A DNA stretch of 64,000 bases from Enterovirga rhinocerotis (GCF_004363955.1 NZ_SNZR01000014.1:124001-188000); one strand, 5' to 3'. Numbered from the stretch's first letter, positions 25,704 through 34,641 are shown. Notes: generated from the sequence alone by a model not told the origin. Numbers and translations are program-made.

Positions 25704-27371
25704 ATGTCCGTTCCAGCGTCCGACCTGATCGCGGCCGACCTCAGGCGGGGCGAGTTGATCGGCGCCTATGATCGCGCCAAGGCGAGCCTCGACGCGGGCG
25801 AGGACGACCCGCGCCTGCGCTACCTCTGCGTCCTCGCCCTTGCCCGCGCCGGAGCGACGGCCGAGGCGGCCGAGCGCTATCGGACCCTTCGTATCCACAG
25901 GCAGGGCGACGTCGATTCGCTCTCGCTCTGGGCGCGGATCCTCAAGGACATCGCCGTCGCCGCGGCCGGTGCCCGACGGCCCCTGCGCATGAGGCGCGCG
26001 GCCGACGCCTATCTGCGGGTCTATCGGCAGACGAGGGACTTCTTCCCGGGCATCAATGCGGCGACCTTGCTGCGCCTCTCGGGCGATGTCGCCGGGGCCG
26101 AGACCGTCGCCCGCGATCTCCTCGCCTATCCGGCTCTCGCCGAGCCGCTCGACTATTGGGCCGCCGCGAGCCGGGCGGAGGCGCTTCTCGTCCTGGGGCG
26201 GACGAGCGAGGCCTCCGATGACCTCGCGCTGGCCCGGTCGAAGGCCGGCCGGGATTACGGCGCTCTCTCCTCCACGCGGCGCCAGCTGGCGCTGCTGATG
26301 GAGGACGATGCCGCCTATCCCGAACGGGCCGGACTGCTCGACATCCTGCGCCCGCCCCGCGTCGCGCATCTCGCCGCCGGAGGCGGGCTTTTCGACCAGC
26401 ACGAAGAGGACGATGTCGGGGCGATGGTCGACCGGCGCCTGCGGCAGGAGGAGGCCGGCTTCGCCGTCGGCACCCTCTGGGGCGCGGCCTCCCTGGCGGC
26501 GGCCGAGCGGGCGCTGGCGCACCGCGCCGAGCTCCACCTCGTCCTGCCCTTTTCCGCCCGCGACTATGTCGACCGTATCGAGCGCGACCTGCCCCCGGCG
26601 GAGGTCGCACGCCGGCGCGCCTGTCTCGACGGCGCCGCGACCGTGACCGCCGTGACGGCGGATGGCGATCTCGCCGATCCGAAGCTCATCGAATATGCGG
26701 CGGTGGTGGCCCGCGGCCTCGCGCGCACCCGGGCACGCCAGTTGTCGACCGATTGCGTCGACATCCTCCTCGAGCCGGCGGCGCCGCATGTCGCGAGCGC
26801 CGATCTCGGCGCGGATCCCGCGGCACCCGGACCGGTTCGCGAGATCAGGGCGTTCCTGTTCGCGGACGTGCTGCGCTTCTCGACGATCCCCGAATCGCGG
26901 CTGCCGCTGTTCTGGTCGACCTTCATGGCCGGGATCGGCGAGACCATCGACAAGGCGGGAGCCGAAATCCTCTACCGCAACACCTGGGGCGATGCCGTCT
27001 TCTGCGTCGTGGCGGAGGCCGCGGCGGCGGCCGATCTCGCGCTGTCGGTCCAGGAGACGGCGGCGCGCCTCCGGGGGCGGGACCGCGCGGCGCCGGAGCT
27101 TCGGATCGGCCTCCATCACGGCCCGGTCTTCCGCGGCTTCGATCCGATCCGCCGCAGCGCGACCTATTTCGGAACCCAGGTGTCGCGCGCGGCGCGCGTC
27201 GAGCCCATCGCGCCGCCGGGCGGCGTCTATGTCACCGAGCCCTTCGCGGCCGTGCTCGCAGCCTCGGACGCCGTCGGCTTCGCGACCGAATATGTCGGGG
27301 TGGTGCCCCTGCCGAAGCGCTACGGCGAGCACCGCATGTACCGTCTCGCGCGGTCTCAGGCGGTGGGCTGA
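25704..27371 (+). CDS. TPR-like (TRAFs-binding type) domain fused to class III adenylate/guanylate cyclase
   Basis: 555 residues. Residues 1-380 are helical repeats rich in Ala/Leu, similar in order to the TRAFs-binding/TPR module (RADLRRG, RYLCVLALARAGATAEAAERY, SRAEALLVLGR). Residues about 383-550 form a class III cyclase: FADVLRFS with the first metal Asp (about 388), TWGDAVF with the second, LRIGLHHGPVF, and GTQVSRAARVE, where the usual Asn of VNxAAR is Ser while the Arg is kept. Probably makes cAMP or cGMP with activity set by the repeat domain; the Asn loss makes activity uncertain. Its stop overlaps the convergent membrane-protein gene by 16 bp. Confidence 0.78.
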   Translation: MSVPASDLIAADLRRGELIGAYDRAKASLDAGEDDPRLRYLCVLALARAGATAEAAERYRTLRIHRQGDVDSLSLWARILKDIAVAAAGARRPLRMRRAADAYLRVYRQTRDFFPGINAATLLRLSGDVAGAETVARDLLAYPALAEPLDYWAAASRAEALLVLGRTSEASDDLALARSKAGRDYGALSSTRRQLALLMEDDAAYPERAGLLDILRPPRVAHLAAGGGLFDQHEEDDVGAMVDRRLRQEEAGFAVGTLWGAASLAAAERALAHRAELHLVLPFSARDYVDRIERDLPPAEVARRRACLDGAATVTAVTADGDLADPKLIEYAAVVARGLARTRARQLSTDCVDILLEPAAPHVASADLGADPAAPGPVREIRAFLFADVLRFSTIPESRLPLFWSTFMAGIGETIDKAGAEILYRNTWGDAVFCVVAEAAAAADLALSVQETAARLRGRDRAAPELRIGLHHGPVFRGFDPIRRSATYFGTQVSRAARVEPIAPPGGVYVTEPFAAVLAASDAVGFATEYVGVVPLPKRYGEHRMYRLARSQAVG

Positions 27372-28636
27372 ACCGCCACGCGCTCGAGGGTGCCGCCGGT
27401 CGGATGGTAGAATACGGCGACGTGGCCGCGGTCGGTCTCGGCGAGTTCGGCCGCGAGCCGCCGGGCGATGTCGTGCCCTTCCGCGAGATGCTCCGCTTCC
27501 TCCGCCGCGCTCCAGCGGGAGCCGCCGCCGGGATCGTCGGGATCGAGGCGCTCGTCGAAGCCGACGGCCCAGCCGCCGAGCGAGCAGGTTAGCGCCCAGG
27601 ACAGGCCAAACTCGCCGGCGGAGAAGCAGCCGACCCGGTCCGGATCCTCGTGGAACCAGAGCGCGTGGCAGCCGTAATCGGCCATCACCTTGATCGCGCT
27701 CACCGCGATCCGGGGCGGGACCGGGCGCGGTGCCGGCTCGAAGGCGACGCGGTCCGGGCCGAGCCGCGCCGCGATGCTCTCGGCGATGGGGCGGCCGAGC
27801 GCGTCGAGCTTCGCCAGCGCATCGCCCTCTTCGAGCCGCGCCCGACGCGGGTCGGACGGGTCGGCGACGTCGATGAAGAGGCAGTTCCAGTCGGCGAGGA
27901 GCATCCGCTCCTCCTCGGTCAGGAGGGCCAGCCTGAGCCGATGGCTGATCGGCAGGCCGTTCGCGGCGTCGAGCACGGAGCCATGCCCCCAGGACGGGGT
28001 GACGACGAGGCGAATAGTCTCCGGATCGCCATGGGAGACGCCCGGATCGGTGTCGTCATGGACGTTGTCGTCGTCGGGCTCGAACAGATCCGGCTCCGCG
28101 TCGGGAGGCGACGGGGAGCGTCGGGTGCCGGATCGCGCGAGGTGGATCGCGAAGGCGGCGAGCGCGAGGCAGGCCGCGGCGAAGACCGAGGTCCCGATCG
28201 GCGCCTGAGCGAAGGGGAACAGGGCGCCGATGCGCCAGGCCGCGAAGGCGAGGATCGCCAGCGCGCCGAGGATGGCGGTCAGCAGCCAGCTTTTCGAGCG
28301 GCTGCCGGGGTCGGGCGGCCCGGCAGGGTCGACGAGTCGCGGCGCGAGGATGCCGAGATAGACGATCTGGAGTCCGAGAACCGCCGCGAGAAGCGGCAGC
28401 GCGACCTCGAGCCGTGCGAGGAGCGCGGCGCCGGCGATGCCGAAGGCGAGCAAGGACACGGCGAGGAAGCCGTTGCGCAGACGGTCCGCTTTCTGCTCGG
28501 CCTCGGGCCTCGGCGCGAGCGCGTCGATGGCCTGGGAGAGGAACCGGTCCATCGCGACGGACCGGAGGCCGGCGAAGGCGGCCAGAAGATAGAACAGCCC
28601 GGCGCCCTGCAGGACGATGGCGAGGATGTCGGTCAT
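27356..28636 (-). CDS. Hypothetical membrane protein with cytoplasmic C-terminal domain
   Basis: 426 residues not recognised. About five hydrophobic helices in the first 165 residues, an acidic linker (DLFEPDDDNVHDDTD), then a soluble domain of about 220 residues with TPSWGHGSVLDAANGLPISHR, LLADWNCLFIDV, CHALWFHEDPDRVGCFSAGEFG and HDIARRLAAELAE. The soluble part looks enzyme-like in density of polar motifs but matches no family I can name. It follows the enoyl-CoA hydratase gene by 31 bp on the same strand. Confidence 0.65.
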   Translation of the reverse strand: MTDILAIVLQGAGLFYLLAAFAGLRSVAMDRFLSQAIDALAPRPEAEQKADRLRNGFLAVSLLAFGIAGAALLARLEVALPLLAAVLGLQIVYLGILAPRLVDPAGPPDPGSRSKSWLLTAILGALAILAFAAWRIGALFPFAQAPIGTSVFAAACLALAAFAIHLARSGTRRSPSPPDAEPDLFEPDDDNVHDDTDPGVSHGDPETIRLVVTPSWGHGSVLDAANGLPISHRLRLALLTEEERMLLADWNCLFIDVADPSDPRRARLEEGDALAKLDALGRPIAESIAARLGPDRVAFEPAPRPVPPRIAVSAIKVMADYGCHALWFHEDPDRVGCFSAGEFGLSWALTCSLGGWAVGFDERLDPDDPGGGSRWSAAEEAEHLAEGHDIARRLAAELAETDRGHVAVFYHPTGGTLERVAVQPTA

Positions 28637-28667
28637 CCTGCGGCCGGGCTGGGAATGGAGGCGCCGC

Positions 28668-29474
28668 TCAGCGCCCCTTCCATTGCGGCGTGCGCTTGTT
28701 GAGGAAGGCGTCCATGCCCTCGCGGAAATCCTCGCTCATGTAGCAGGAGAGGATCAGGTCGCGGCCCTCTTCGGACGAAATCCGCTTCGTCAGGCGGCGC
28801 AGGGCCTCCTTCGCCGCGCGCATCGTCAGCGGGGCGTGGCCGGAGATCAGGCGGGCCATCTCCCAGGCCCGGACCTTGAGTGCCTCCGCGTCCGGCACGA
28901 TCTCGGTCAGGAGCCCGATCGCCTTGGCTTCCTCCGCACCGACGAGGCGGGCGGTGAAGATCATGTCCTTCACGCGCGCCGGCCCGACCAGGGCCGTCAG
29001 CCGGCTGAAATTCGACATGGACAGGCAGTTGCCGAGCGTGCGCGCGATCGGGAAGCCGATGCGGCTGTCCGCCGTGCCGATCCGCAGGTCGCAGCAGGCG
29101 GCGATGCCGGCACCGCCGCCGGTGCAGGCCCCCGCGATGGCCGCGATGATCGGCACGCGGCACGTTTCGAGATCGCCGAGCACCCGGTCGATCCGGCCTT
29201 CGTATTCGAGCGCGTCTTCCGGCGTCTTGAAGGCGCGGAACTGGGAGATGTCGGTGCCGGAGGCGAAGGCCTTCTCGCCCGCGCCGGTCATGATGATGAC
29301 CTTGATCTCTTCGTTTTCGTTCGCCTCGCGGCAGATCTCGGCCATGCGCTCGTACATGGCGAAGGTCATGGCGTTGCGGGCGTGGGGCCGGTTGAACGTG
29401 ATCTGCGCGATGCCTTCGCGCACCTCGTAGAGCAGGTCGTCCGGCTTCGTTTCGATCGCCGCGCTCGCGCTCAT
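28668..29474 (-). CDS. Enoyl-CoA hydratase/isomerase family protein lacking the usual catalytic Glu
   Basis: 268-residue crotonase-fold protein. Oxyanion-hole segments AFASGTDISQF and GACTGGGAGIAACCDLRIG are intact, and the CoA-binding C-terminus is present. Where hydratases have Glu residues, this protein reads FPIARTLGNCLSMSNF, so neither catalytic acid is visible. It may be an isomerase, hydrolase or non-hydratase member. First gene of a two-gene unit with the downstream membrane protein. Confidence 0.82.
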   Translation of the reverse strand: MSASAAIETKPDDLLYEVREGIAQITFNRPHARNAMTFAMYERMAEICREANENEEIKVIIMTGAGEKAFASGTDISQFRAFKTPEDALEYEGRIDRVLGDLETCRVPIIAAIAGACTGGGAGIAACCDLRIGTADSRIGFPIARTLGNCLSMSNFSRLTALVGPARVKDMIFTARLVGAEEAKAIGLLTEIVPDAEALKVRAWEMARLISGHAPLTMRAAKEALRRLTKRISSEEGRDLILSCYMSEDFREGMDAFLNKRTPQWKGR

Positions 29475-29643
29475 CCCGTTCCTCCGGCCAATGCGTGGTT
29501 CCGCTGAGATGGAACCGCTCTAGCCGAGGCCGGAAGGCGCGTCGAGGAGGCCGTCGGCTCTTGACGATCGGCGAGGCGTGGGGAGATCGCGGAACGGTTT
29601 GCCGTGCCGAGGCTTGTCGGCGGTGAGGGATGCCCGATCAACG

Positions 29644-30708
29644 ATGGACCGACACGATCCGATGCCGGGCGAGACGTGGTCCGACGCCGACCAGGCGTCT
29701 CGGGGCGAATCCGCGGAGGTCGAAGCCGGCTCGATCGAGGCGCTCTGGTACCCCCGAGCGGGCGAGGCCGTGATCCGGACGGAACCGCTGCCCTCTCCCA
29801 AGGCCGACGAGATCCGCATCCGCACGCTTTGGACGGGGCTCAGCCGCGGGACGGAGCGTCTCGTCTTCGAGGGCCGCGTGCCCGAGACCATCGCCCTTCG
29901 GATGACGGCGCCGGCACAGGCGGGCTCCTTCTCCTTCCCCGTGAAGTACGGCTACTGTGCCGTGGGCGAGATCGAGGGCGAGACGGGCCCGCCCGTCTTC
30001 GCGCTGCAGCCGCACCAGACCGGTTTCGTCGCGGCCCGGGATGCGGCGTCGCCGGTGCCGGGGAGCGTGCCACCGCGGCGCGCCGTGCTCGCGGCGAATA
30101 TGGAAACGGCGCTCAACGCCGTCTGGGATTCGGGCGCGGGTCCGGGCGACCGGATCGCGGTGGTGGGAGCAGGCGTCGTCGGCCTCCTCGTCGCCTTCCT
30201 CGCCGCCCGTCTGCCGGGCGCGGAGGTCGAGGCCGTCGATTCCGATCCCGCGCGCGCGGCCGTCGCCGAGGCGCTGGGTGCCCGCTTCCGCCTGCCGGCC
30301 GAGGCGAGGGCCGAAGCGGATATCGTCATCCATGCGAGCGGCCAGCCGGAAGGGCTGGCGCTTGCCCTCTCCCTCGCCGGTCACGAGGCGGCGGTGGTCG
30401 AGATGAGCTGGTATGGCGACCGTTCTGTCCCCGTTCCGCTCGGGCAGGATTTCCACGCGCGCCGGCTGCGGCTCGTCAGCTCTCAGGTGGGCGAGGTGGC
30501 ACCCTCGCGCCGGCCGCGCTGGAGCCACGCCCGCCGCCTCGCCAAGGCCCTGGCGCTGCTCGCCGATCCGCGTCTCGACGCGCTGATCACCGAGGAGGTC
30601 GCCTTCGCCGACCTCCCGCGCGAGCTGCCGCGGCTGCTGGCCCCTGGGGCGCCGGGCCTGTGCACGGTCGTGCGGTATGAAACCCCATCGTCTCCGCGAG
30701 CGAGGTGA
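29644..30708 (+). CDS. Zinc-free MDR-type alcohol dehydrogenase, pterin-cluster member
   Basis: 354-residue medium-chain dehydrogenase-like protein. The NAD(P)-binding loop is VVGAGVVGLLVAFLAARLPG, with an acidic residue after the next strand (AVDSDPAR). GLSRGTERLVFEGRV and FPVKYGYCAVGEIEG fit the BchC-like/zinc-dehydrogenase branch, but the Cys/His zinc ligands are not evident. First gene of a four-gene plus-strand set with overlaps downstream. Start at MDRHDPM is the earliest reasonable ATG; MPGETWSD (29662) is also possible. Confidence 0.72.
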   Translation: MDRHDPMPGETWSDADQASRGESAEVEAGSIEALWYPRAGEAVIRTEPLPSPKADEIRIRTLWTGLSRGTERLVFEGRVPETIALRMTAPAQAGSFSFPVKYGYCAVGEIEGETGPPVFALQPHQTGFVAARDAASPVPGSVPPRRAVLAANMETALNAVWDSGAGPGDRIAVVGAGVVGLLVAFLAARLPGAEVEAVDSDPARAAVAEALGARFRLPAEARAEADIVIHASGQPEGLALALSLAGHEAAVVEMSWYGDRSVPVPLGQDFHARRLRLVSSQVGEVAPSRRPRWSHARRLAKALALLADPRLDALITEEVAFADLPRELPRLLAPGAPGLCTVVRYETPSSPRAR

Positions 30709-30733
30709 TCGTCACGTGTCCCACGAGGCCTGC

Positions 30734-31141
30734 ATGTATGCCGTCGAAGTCCGCGATCACGTCATGATCGCGCATAGTTTCCGGGGCGACCTCTTCGGTC
30801 CCGCCCAGGCGCTGCACGGGGCGACCTTCGTCGTCGACGTCGCCTTCTTCCGCGAAGCGCTCACCGAGGACGGCGTCGTGGTGGATATCGGCCGGGCGGG
30901 CGAGGCGCTGAAGGCGATCCTCGGCCCGCTGAACTATCGCAATCTCGACGACCTGCCCGCCTTCGCCGGACGCAACACGACGACGGAGTTCCTGAGCGGG
31001 CACATCCACAAGGCGATGTCGGCGGCGATCCGTGCCGGCGATCTCGGGCCGGGCGGCGAGGGGGTCGACCGCATCCGCGTGACGCTGCACGAATCCCACA
31101 TCGCCCGCGCCTGGTTCGAAGGGCCGGTCGCGGATGGATGA
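30734..31141 (+). CDS. 6-pyruvoyl-tetrahydropterin/6-carboxytetrahydropterin synthase-like protein with altered active site
   Basis: 135-residue T-fold protein. It aligns with QueD/PTPS through MYAVEVRDHVMIAHSF, LHGATFVVDVAF, LNYRNLDD and TTTEFLSGHI. Of the zinc His triad, His14 and His28 are present but the third (HGH) is Ala30; the catalytic Cys position is Ala24, and the LDH motif before the LN is LGP. The conserved Glu of the substrate pocket (TTTEF) remains. GAGG six bases before the ATG supports this start; an upstream frame could add 19 residues. The stop overlaps the glycosyltransferase start by 8 bp. Likely a pterin-binding or altered synthase. Confidence 0.8.
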   Translation: MYAVEVRDHVMIAHSFRGDLFGPAQALHGATFVVDVAFFREALTEDGVVVDIGRAGEALKAILGPLNYRNLDDLPAFAGRNTTTEFLSGHIHKAMSAAIRAGDLGPGGEGVDRIRVTLHESHIARAWFEGPVADG

Positions 31142-32186
31142 GGCGGTCTTCGCCGTCCCCGGCGATCTCGCGGCCCCGACCGGCGGCTACGCCTATGCGC
31201 GCCGCCTGTTGGAGCTGCTGCCGGCGCACGGCATCCGCGCCGCGCATCTCCGCCTGCCGGGCTCGTTCCCGTTCCCCTCCGTGGCCGATCTGGCGGAGAC
31301 CGGCTCCTTCCTGTCGCGGCTTCCCGAGGGCGTGCCTCTCCTCGTCGACGGGCTCGCCTACGGCGCGCTGCCGGCGCAGACGATCCGCGCGGCCGTCAGC
31401 CGCCCGATCGTCGCCCTCGTGCACCATCCGCTCGGGCTCGAGACCGGCCTCGCGCGCGACTGCGCGGCTGCTCTCGTCGTCAGCGAACGCGCGGCGCTGG
31501 CGCTCGCCGATCGCGTGATCGCGACGAGCCCCTTCACCGCGCGCATCCTCGCGGCGGGGTTCGGTGTGCCGGAGGAGCGTCTCCGCGTCATCCCGCCGGG
31601 CACCGAGCCGGCACGGCGCGTCGAATCGCGTCCCGGCCCCGGCACGCGGCTCCTCGCCGTCGGAGCGGTGACGCCGCGAAAGGGATATGATCGTCTCGTC
31701 GATGCCTTGGCGGGGCTGGCGGAACTCGAGTGGCGGCTCACGATCGTCGGGACGCTCGACCGCGATCCCGGCCATGTCGAGGCCTTGCGCAAGAGCATCG
31801 CCGCCGCCTCCCTCGGCAGCCGGATCAGGCTCGCCGGCGCGGTGACGGAGGCAGGGCTTCACCGATTGTACGAGGAGGCCGACGTCGTCGTCTCGTCGTC
31901 CCTGTTCGAGGGCTACGGCATGGTCTTGACGGAGGCGCTGGCGCGCGGACTGCCCCTCGTCGTCGCGGCGGGCGGAGCGGCAGCTGAGACCGCGCCGGAC
32001 GATGCGACGCTGAAGGTCCCCGCGGGGGACGTCGGGGCGCTCGCCGAGGCGATCCGCGTCGTCGTCGGCGATCCGGATGGTCGGCGGGTCCTGGCCGAGG
32101 CGGCCTGGGAGGCCGGCCGCAACCTGCCGCGCTGGGACGACACCGCCTCCGCCGTCGCGGCCGTGCTGCGCGAGCCGACGACGTGA
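31134..32186 (+). CDS. Glycosyltransferase family 4 protein
   Basis: 350-residue GT-B fold enzyme that would transfer a sugar from a nucleotide donor. The N-terminal domain begins VPGDLAAPTGGYAYARRLL; the C-terminal donor domain has LLAVGAVTPRKGYDRLVDAL and the EX7E motif in SLFEGYGMVLTEALARGLPLV. No membrane segment. Its start overlaps the pterin-synthase-like gene, and its stop overlaps the methyltransferase start (GTGA), so the three are made together. The acceptor is unknown; a pterin or similar small molecule is suggested by context only. Confidence 0.85.
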   Translation: MDEAVFAVPGDLAAPTGGYAYARRLLELLPAHGIRAAHLRLPGSFPFPSVADLAETGSFLSRLPEGVPLLVDGLAYGALPAQTIRAAVSRPIVALVHHPLGLETGLARDCAAALVVSERAALALADRVIATSPFTARILAAGFGVPEERLRVIPPGTEPARRVESRPGPGTRLLAVGAVTPRKGYDRLVDALAGLAELEWRLTIVGTLDRDPGHVEALRKSIAAASLGSRIRLAGAVTEAGLHRLYEEADVVVSSSLFEGYGMVLTEALARGLPLVVAAGGAAAETAPDDATLKVPAGDVGALAEAIRVVVGDPDGRRVLAEAAWEAGRNLPRWDDTASAVAAVLREPTT

Positions 32187-33040
32187 ACCCGTTCACGGCC
32201 GAGTGGCTCGCGCTCCGCGAGCCGGCCGATCACGCCGCGCGTGACCGGGGCCTCATGACCGCGCTCGGCAGAGCCCTCGCGCGGCAGGACCGGCCCTTGC
32301 GCGTCGTCGATCTCGGCTCGGGCACGGGCTCGAACCTCCGCGCCCTCGCGCCTTGGCTTCCCGAGCGCCAGCTTTGGTCTCTCGTCGATCACGACGAGAG
32401 GCTCCTCGACGCCGCCCGGGAACGGCTGCGGGATTGGGCCGACGAGGCCTCGGCGGAGGGAGACACGCTGCGACTGGTCAAGGACGGACGCGACATCGCG
32501 GTCTCCTTCCGGTGCCTCGATCTCGCGGCAGGGTTCGAGGCGGCGCTGGAGCCGGCGCCCGATCTCGTCACGGCGGCGGCTCTGTTCGATCTTCTGTCGC
32601 CTGCGGCGATCGCGGAATTCGCCGCGAGCGTCGCGGCCCGCCGGGCGGTCTTCCATACGGCGCTGACCTATGACGGTTGCGAGGAATGGCGTCCGCCCCA
32701 CCCGGCCGACGCCTCCGTCGCGGCGGCCTTTCACGCGCATCAGGAGGGGGAGAAGGGATTCGGGGCTGCAGCAGGCCCGCGCGCCGCAGAGGCGCTGGCG
32801 GAGGCCTTTCGCAGCGGCGGCTATCGGGTCGAGAGCGCCGCGACGCCCTGGCGCCTCGGTGCCGACGATGCGAGTCTGATCCGGCGCCTCGTCGGCGACA
32901 AGGCGCGGGCGGTCGCCGAGACGGGACGTCTGGGCGAGGCCGAGGTCGAAGCGTGGCGGTCCGCGCGCAGCCGGCCCGGTGTCACGGCCCTGATCGGCCA
33001 TGTCGACACCCTGGCGCTGCCCCCCGACGCGCCGGCCTGA
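32183..33040 (+). CDS. Class I SAM-dependent methyltransferase (GTG start)
   Basis: 285 residues. SAM-binding motif I is VVDLGSGTGSNLRAL (about 41-55), followed by WSLVDHDERLLDAA (motif II with acidic residue) and DLVTAAALFDLLS (motif IV region). Starts with GTG overlapping the glycosyltransferase stop, a translationally coupled end of the cluster. Target not predictable; it may methylate the product of the preceding genes. Confidence 0.82.
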   Translation: MNPFTAEWLALREPADHAARDRGLMTALGRALARQDRPLRVVDLGSGTGSNLRALAPWLPERQLWSLVDHDERLLDAARERLRDWADEASAEGDTLRLVKDGRDIAVSFRCLDLAAGFEAALEPAPDLVTAAALFDLLSPAAIAEFAASVAARRAVFHTALTYDGCEEWRPPHPADASVAAAFHAHQEGEKGFGAAAGPRAAEALAEAFRSGGYRVESAATPWRLGADDASLIRRLVGDKARAVAETGRLGEAEVEAWRSARSRPGVTALIGHVDTLALPPDAPA

Positions 33041-33105
33041 CGGCGGCAGACCGGCCACACCCGCCGTCTCGGCAAGCTCCCATCAGAATGGGTGCCCGGG
33101 CCCGA

Positions 33106-34641
33106 TCAGCGGCCGCGAAGGGGCGTGAAGGCAAGCTTGGAGGGAACGGTGCTGCCAGGGCTGGTGGTGCGGTGCGGGATCGCCTCCGTCGAGATCTCGA
33201 TCCGGTCGCGGCCCTTGGCCTTGGCGCGGTAGAGCGCAGCATCCGCGGCGGCGAGGACGGCATCGACGCCCGTGGCGCGCGGGGCGGTTGTGATGGCCAC
33301 GCCGATGCTCGCCGTGACCGTGACCAGCCGTCCATCGCCGAGGCGGATCGGGGTTGCGCCGCAGGCCTCACGAATGCGTTCCGCGATGGCGGACGCCTCC
33401 TCGATCGAGCAATCCGGCGCCGAGACGGCGAATTCCTCGCCCCCGAGACGGCCGAGCAGGTCGCTCCGCCGCAAGCATGAGCGTGCCCGGTCCGCGAAGG
33501 TTGCGAGAACCTCGTCCCCGCTGGCGTGCCCATAGGTGTCGTTGATCGCCTTGAAGTGATCGAGATCGATCATGAGCAGGGCCAGGCGTGCAGCTCCCGT
33601 CTCCACGATCTGGGTCGTCTTGGCGTAGTAGGACCGCCGGTTCTCAGAGCCCGTGAGCTGGTCGCGGCTCGCCAGAAGCCTGAGGCGGCGCAGAAGGTCG
33701 GCCTGGTTCCTCATCACGATGGCTACCATGATCGGCGCGAGCGCGATCAGCGAGGCCCCGAGGCGGCCGGAGATCAGCGCGTTCTGATCGACCTTCCCGG
33801 CCGGGTCGACGGCGAACTGGGCCGAGATCACCACCAGCGACCAGATCGTAAAGGCCAGCGTCAGCATCGCCGTGCCGAAGACCCCGTAGGCCAGACCGCA
33901 CCACAGGAGGGCCGGGACGGGGATCGCGATCGCGCCGGGGCCGCCGATAGTCCCCGCGACGAGGCACGACAGCGCGAGGGCGAGCGCCGGCTGCGGCAAG
34001 CGCCAGGACAATTGCGACCGGCGGCGGAGCCGCCACGATCGCATCGTGCGAATCGGAGGCGCGGCCAGGATCACGGGGAGGATCCCGAGGTAATTGACGA
34101 ACTCGCTGGCGAACCAGAAGGCGAATCCGCGCAACATGCCGCCGTTGAAAAGGATGGGATTGGCGATGGCGCCGAAGATGCCTGCCATCCCGGCGGCCAG
34201 GGTGGAGGCGATGACGACGTAGAGCACGGATGCGGGTTGGCGGAGCGTCTTCATTTCGTCCGGAAGGAACGAGAAGACGTAATATGCCGTCGCGACGCCT
34301 GCGAGGTTCGCGCTGTTGAGAAGCGCCGCCTTGAAGACCGTGGACCCCGTCGCGAGGTCCACTGCCATATAGGCCGCCGCACCGGCGAGCCAACCGGAGG
34401 CCCGCGCCGCCGCCGGCATCCGGATCAGAATGCCGAGCATGATCGCATTGGCCGGCCAGACGGTGGCGAGGTAGCCGACCGGGCGGCTCAGGATGCCGAA
34501 GACGCAGGCCAACGCCACGGCGATCGCGAGGAAGGCGGGCGCGCTCAGCAGGGCGGCCGGGCCGATGGCTCGTGCGCCTGCACCTCGATTCGGACCCAGC
34601 GGCACGCCTGGCCTCCTGGTGAGCCTGGGAGACGAAACCAT
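33106..34641 (-). CDS. MASE1-domain diguanylate cyclase
   Basis: 511-residue inner-membrane protein. An N-terminal MASE1-like sensor with about eight to nine hydrophobic helices (VGYLATVWPANAIMLG is typical) precedes a GGDEF domain: DQLTGSENRRSY, LMIDLDHFKAINDTYGHASGDEVL and LGGEEFAV. The inhibitory I-site RRSD sits five residues before GGEEF, so product inhibition by c-di-GMP is likely. Synthesises c-di-GMP. The ATG at 34641 is preferred; a GTG three codons upstream is possible. Confidence 0.9.
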   Translation of the reverse strand: MVSSPRLTRRPGVPLGPNRGAGARAIGPAALLSAPAFLAIAVALACVFGILSRPVGYLATVWPANAIMLGILIRMPAAARASGWLAGAAAYMAVDLATGSTVFKAALLNSANLAGVATAYYVFSFLPDEMKTLRQPASVLYVVIASTLAAGMAGIFGAIANPILFNGGMLRGFAFWFASEFVNYLGILPVILAAPPIRTMRSWRLRRRSQLSWRLPQPALALALSCLVAGTIGGPGAIAIPVPALLWCGLAYGVFGTAMLTLAFTIWSLVVISAQFAVDPAGKVDQNALISGRLGASLIALAPIMVAIVMRNQADLLRRLRLLASRDQLTGSENRRSYYAKTTQIVETGAARLALLMIDLDHFKAINDTYGHASGDEVLATFADRARSCLRRSDLLGRLGGEEFAVSAPDCSIEEASAIAERIREACGATPIRLGDGRLVTVTASIGVAITTAPRATGVDAVLAAADAALYRAKAKGRDRIEISTEAIPHRTTSPGSTVPSKLAFTPLRGR

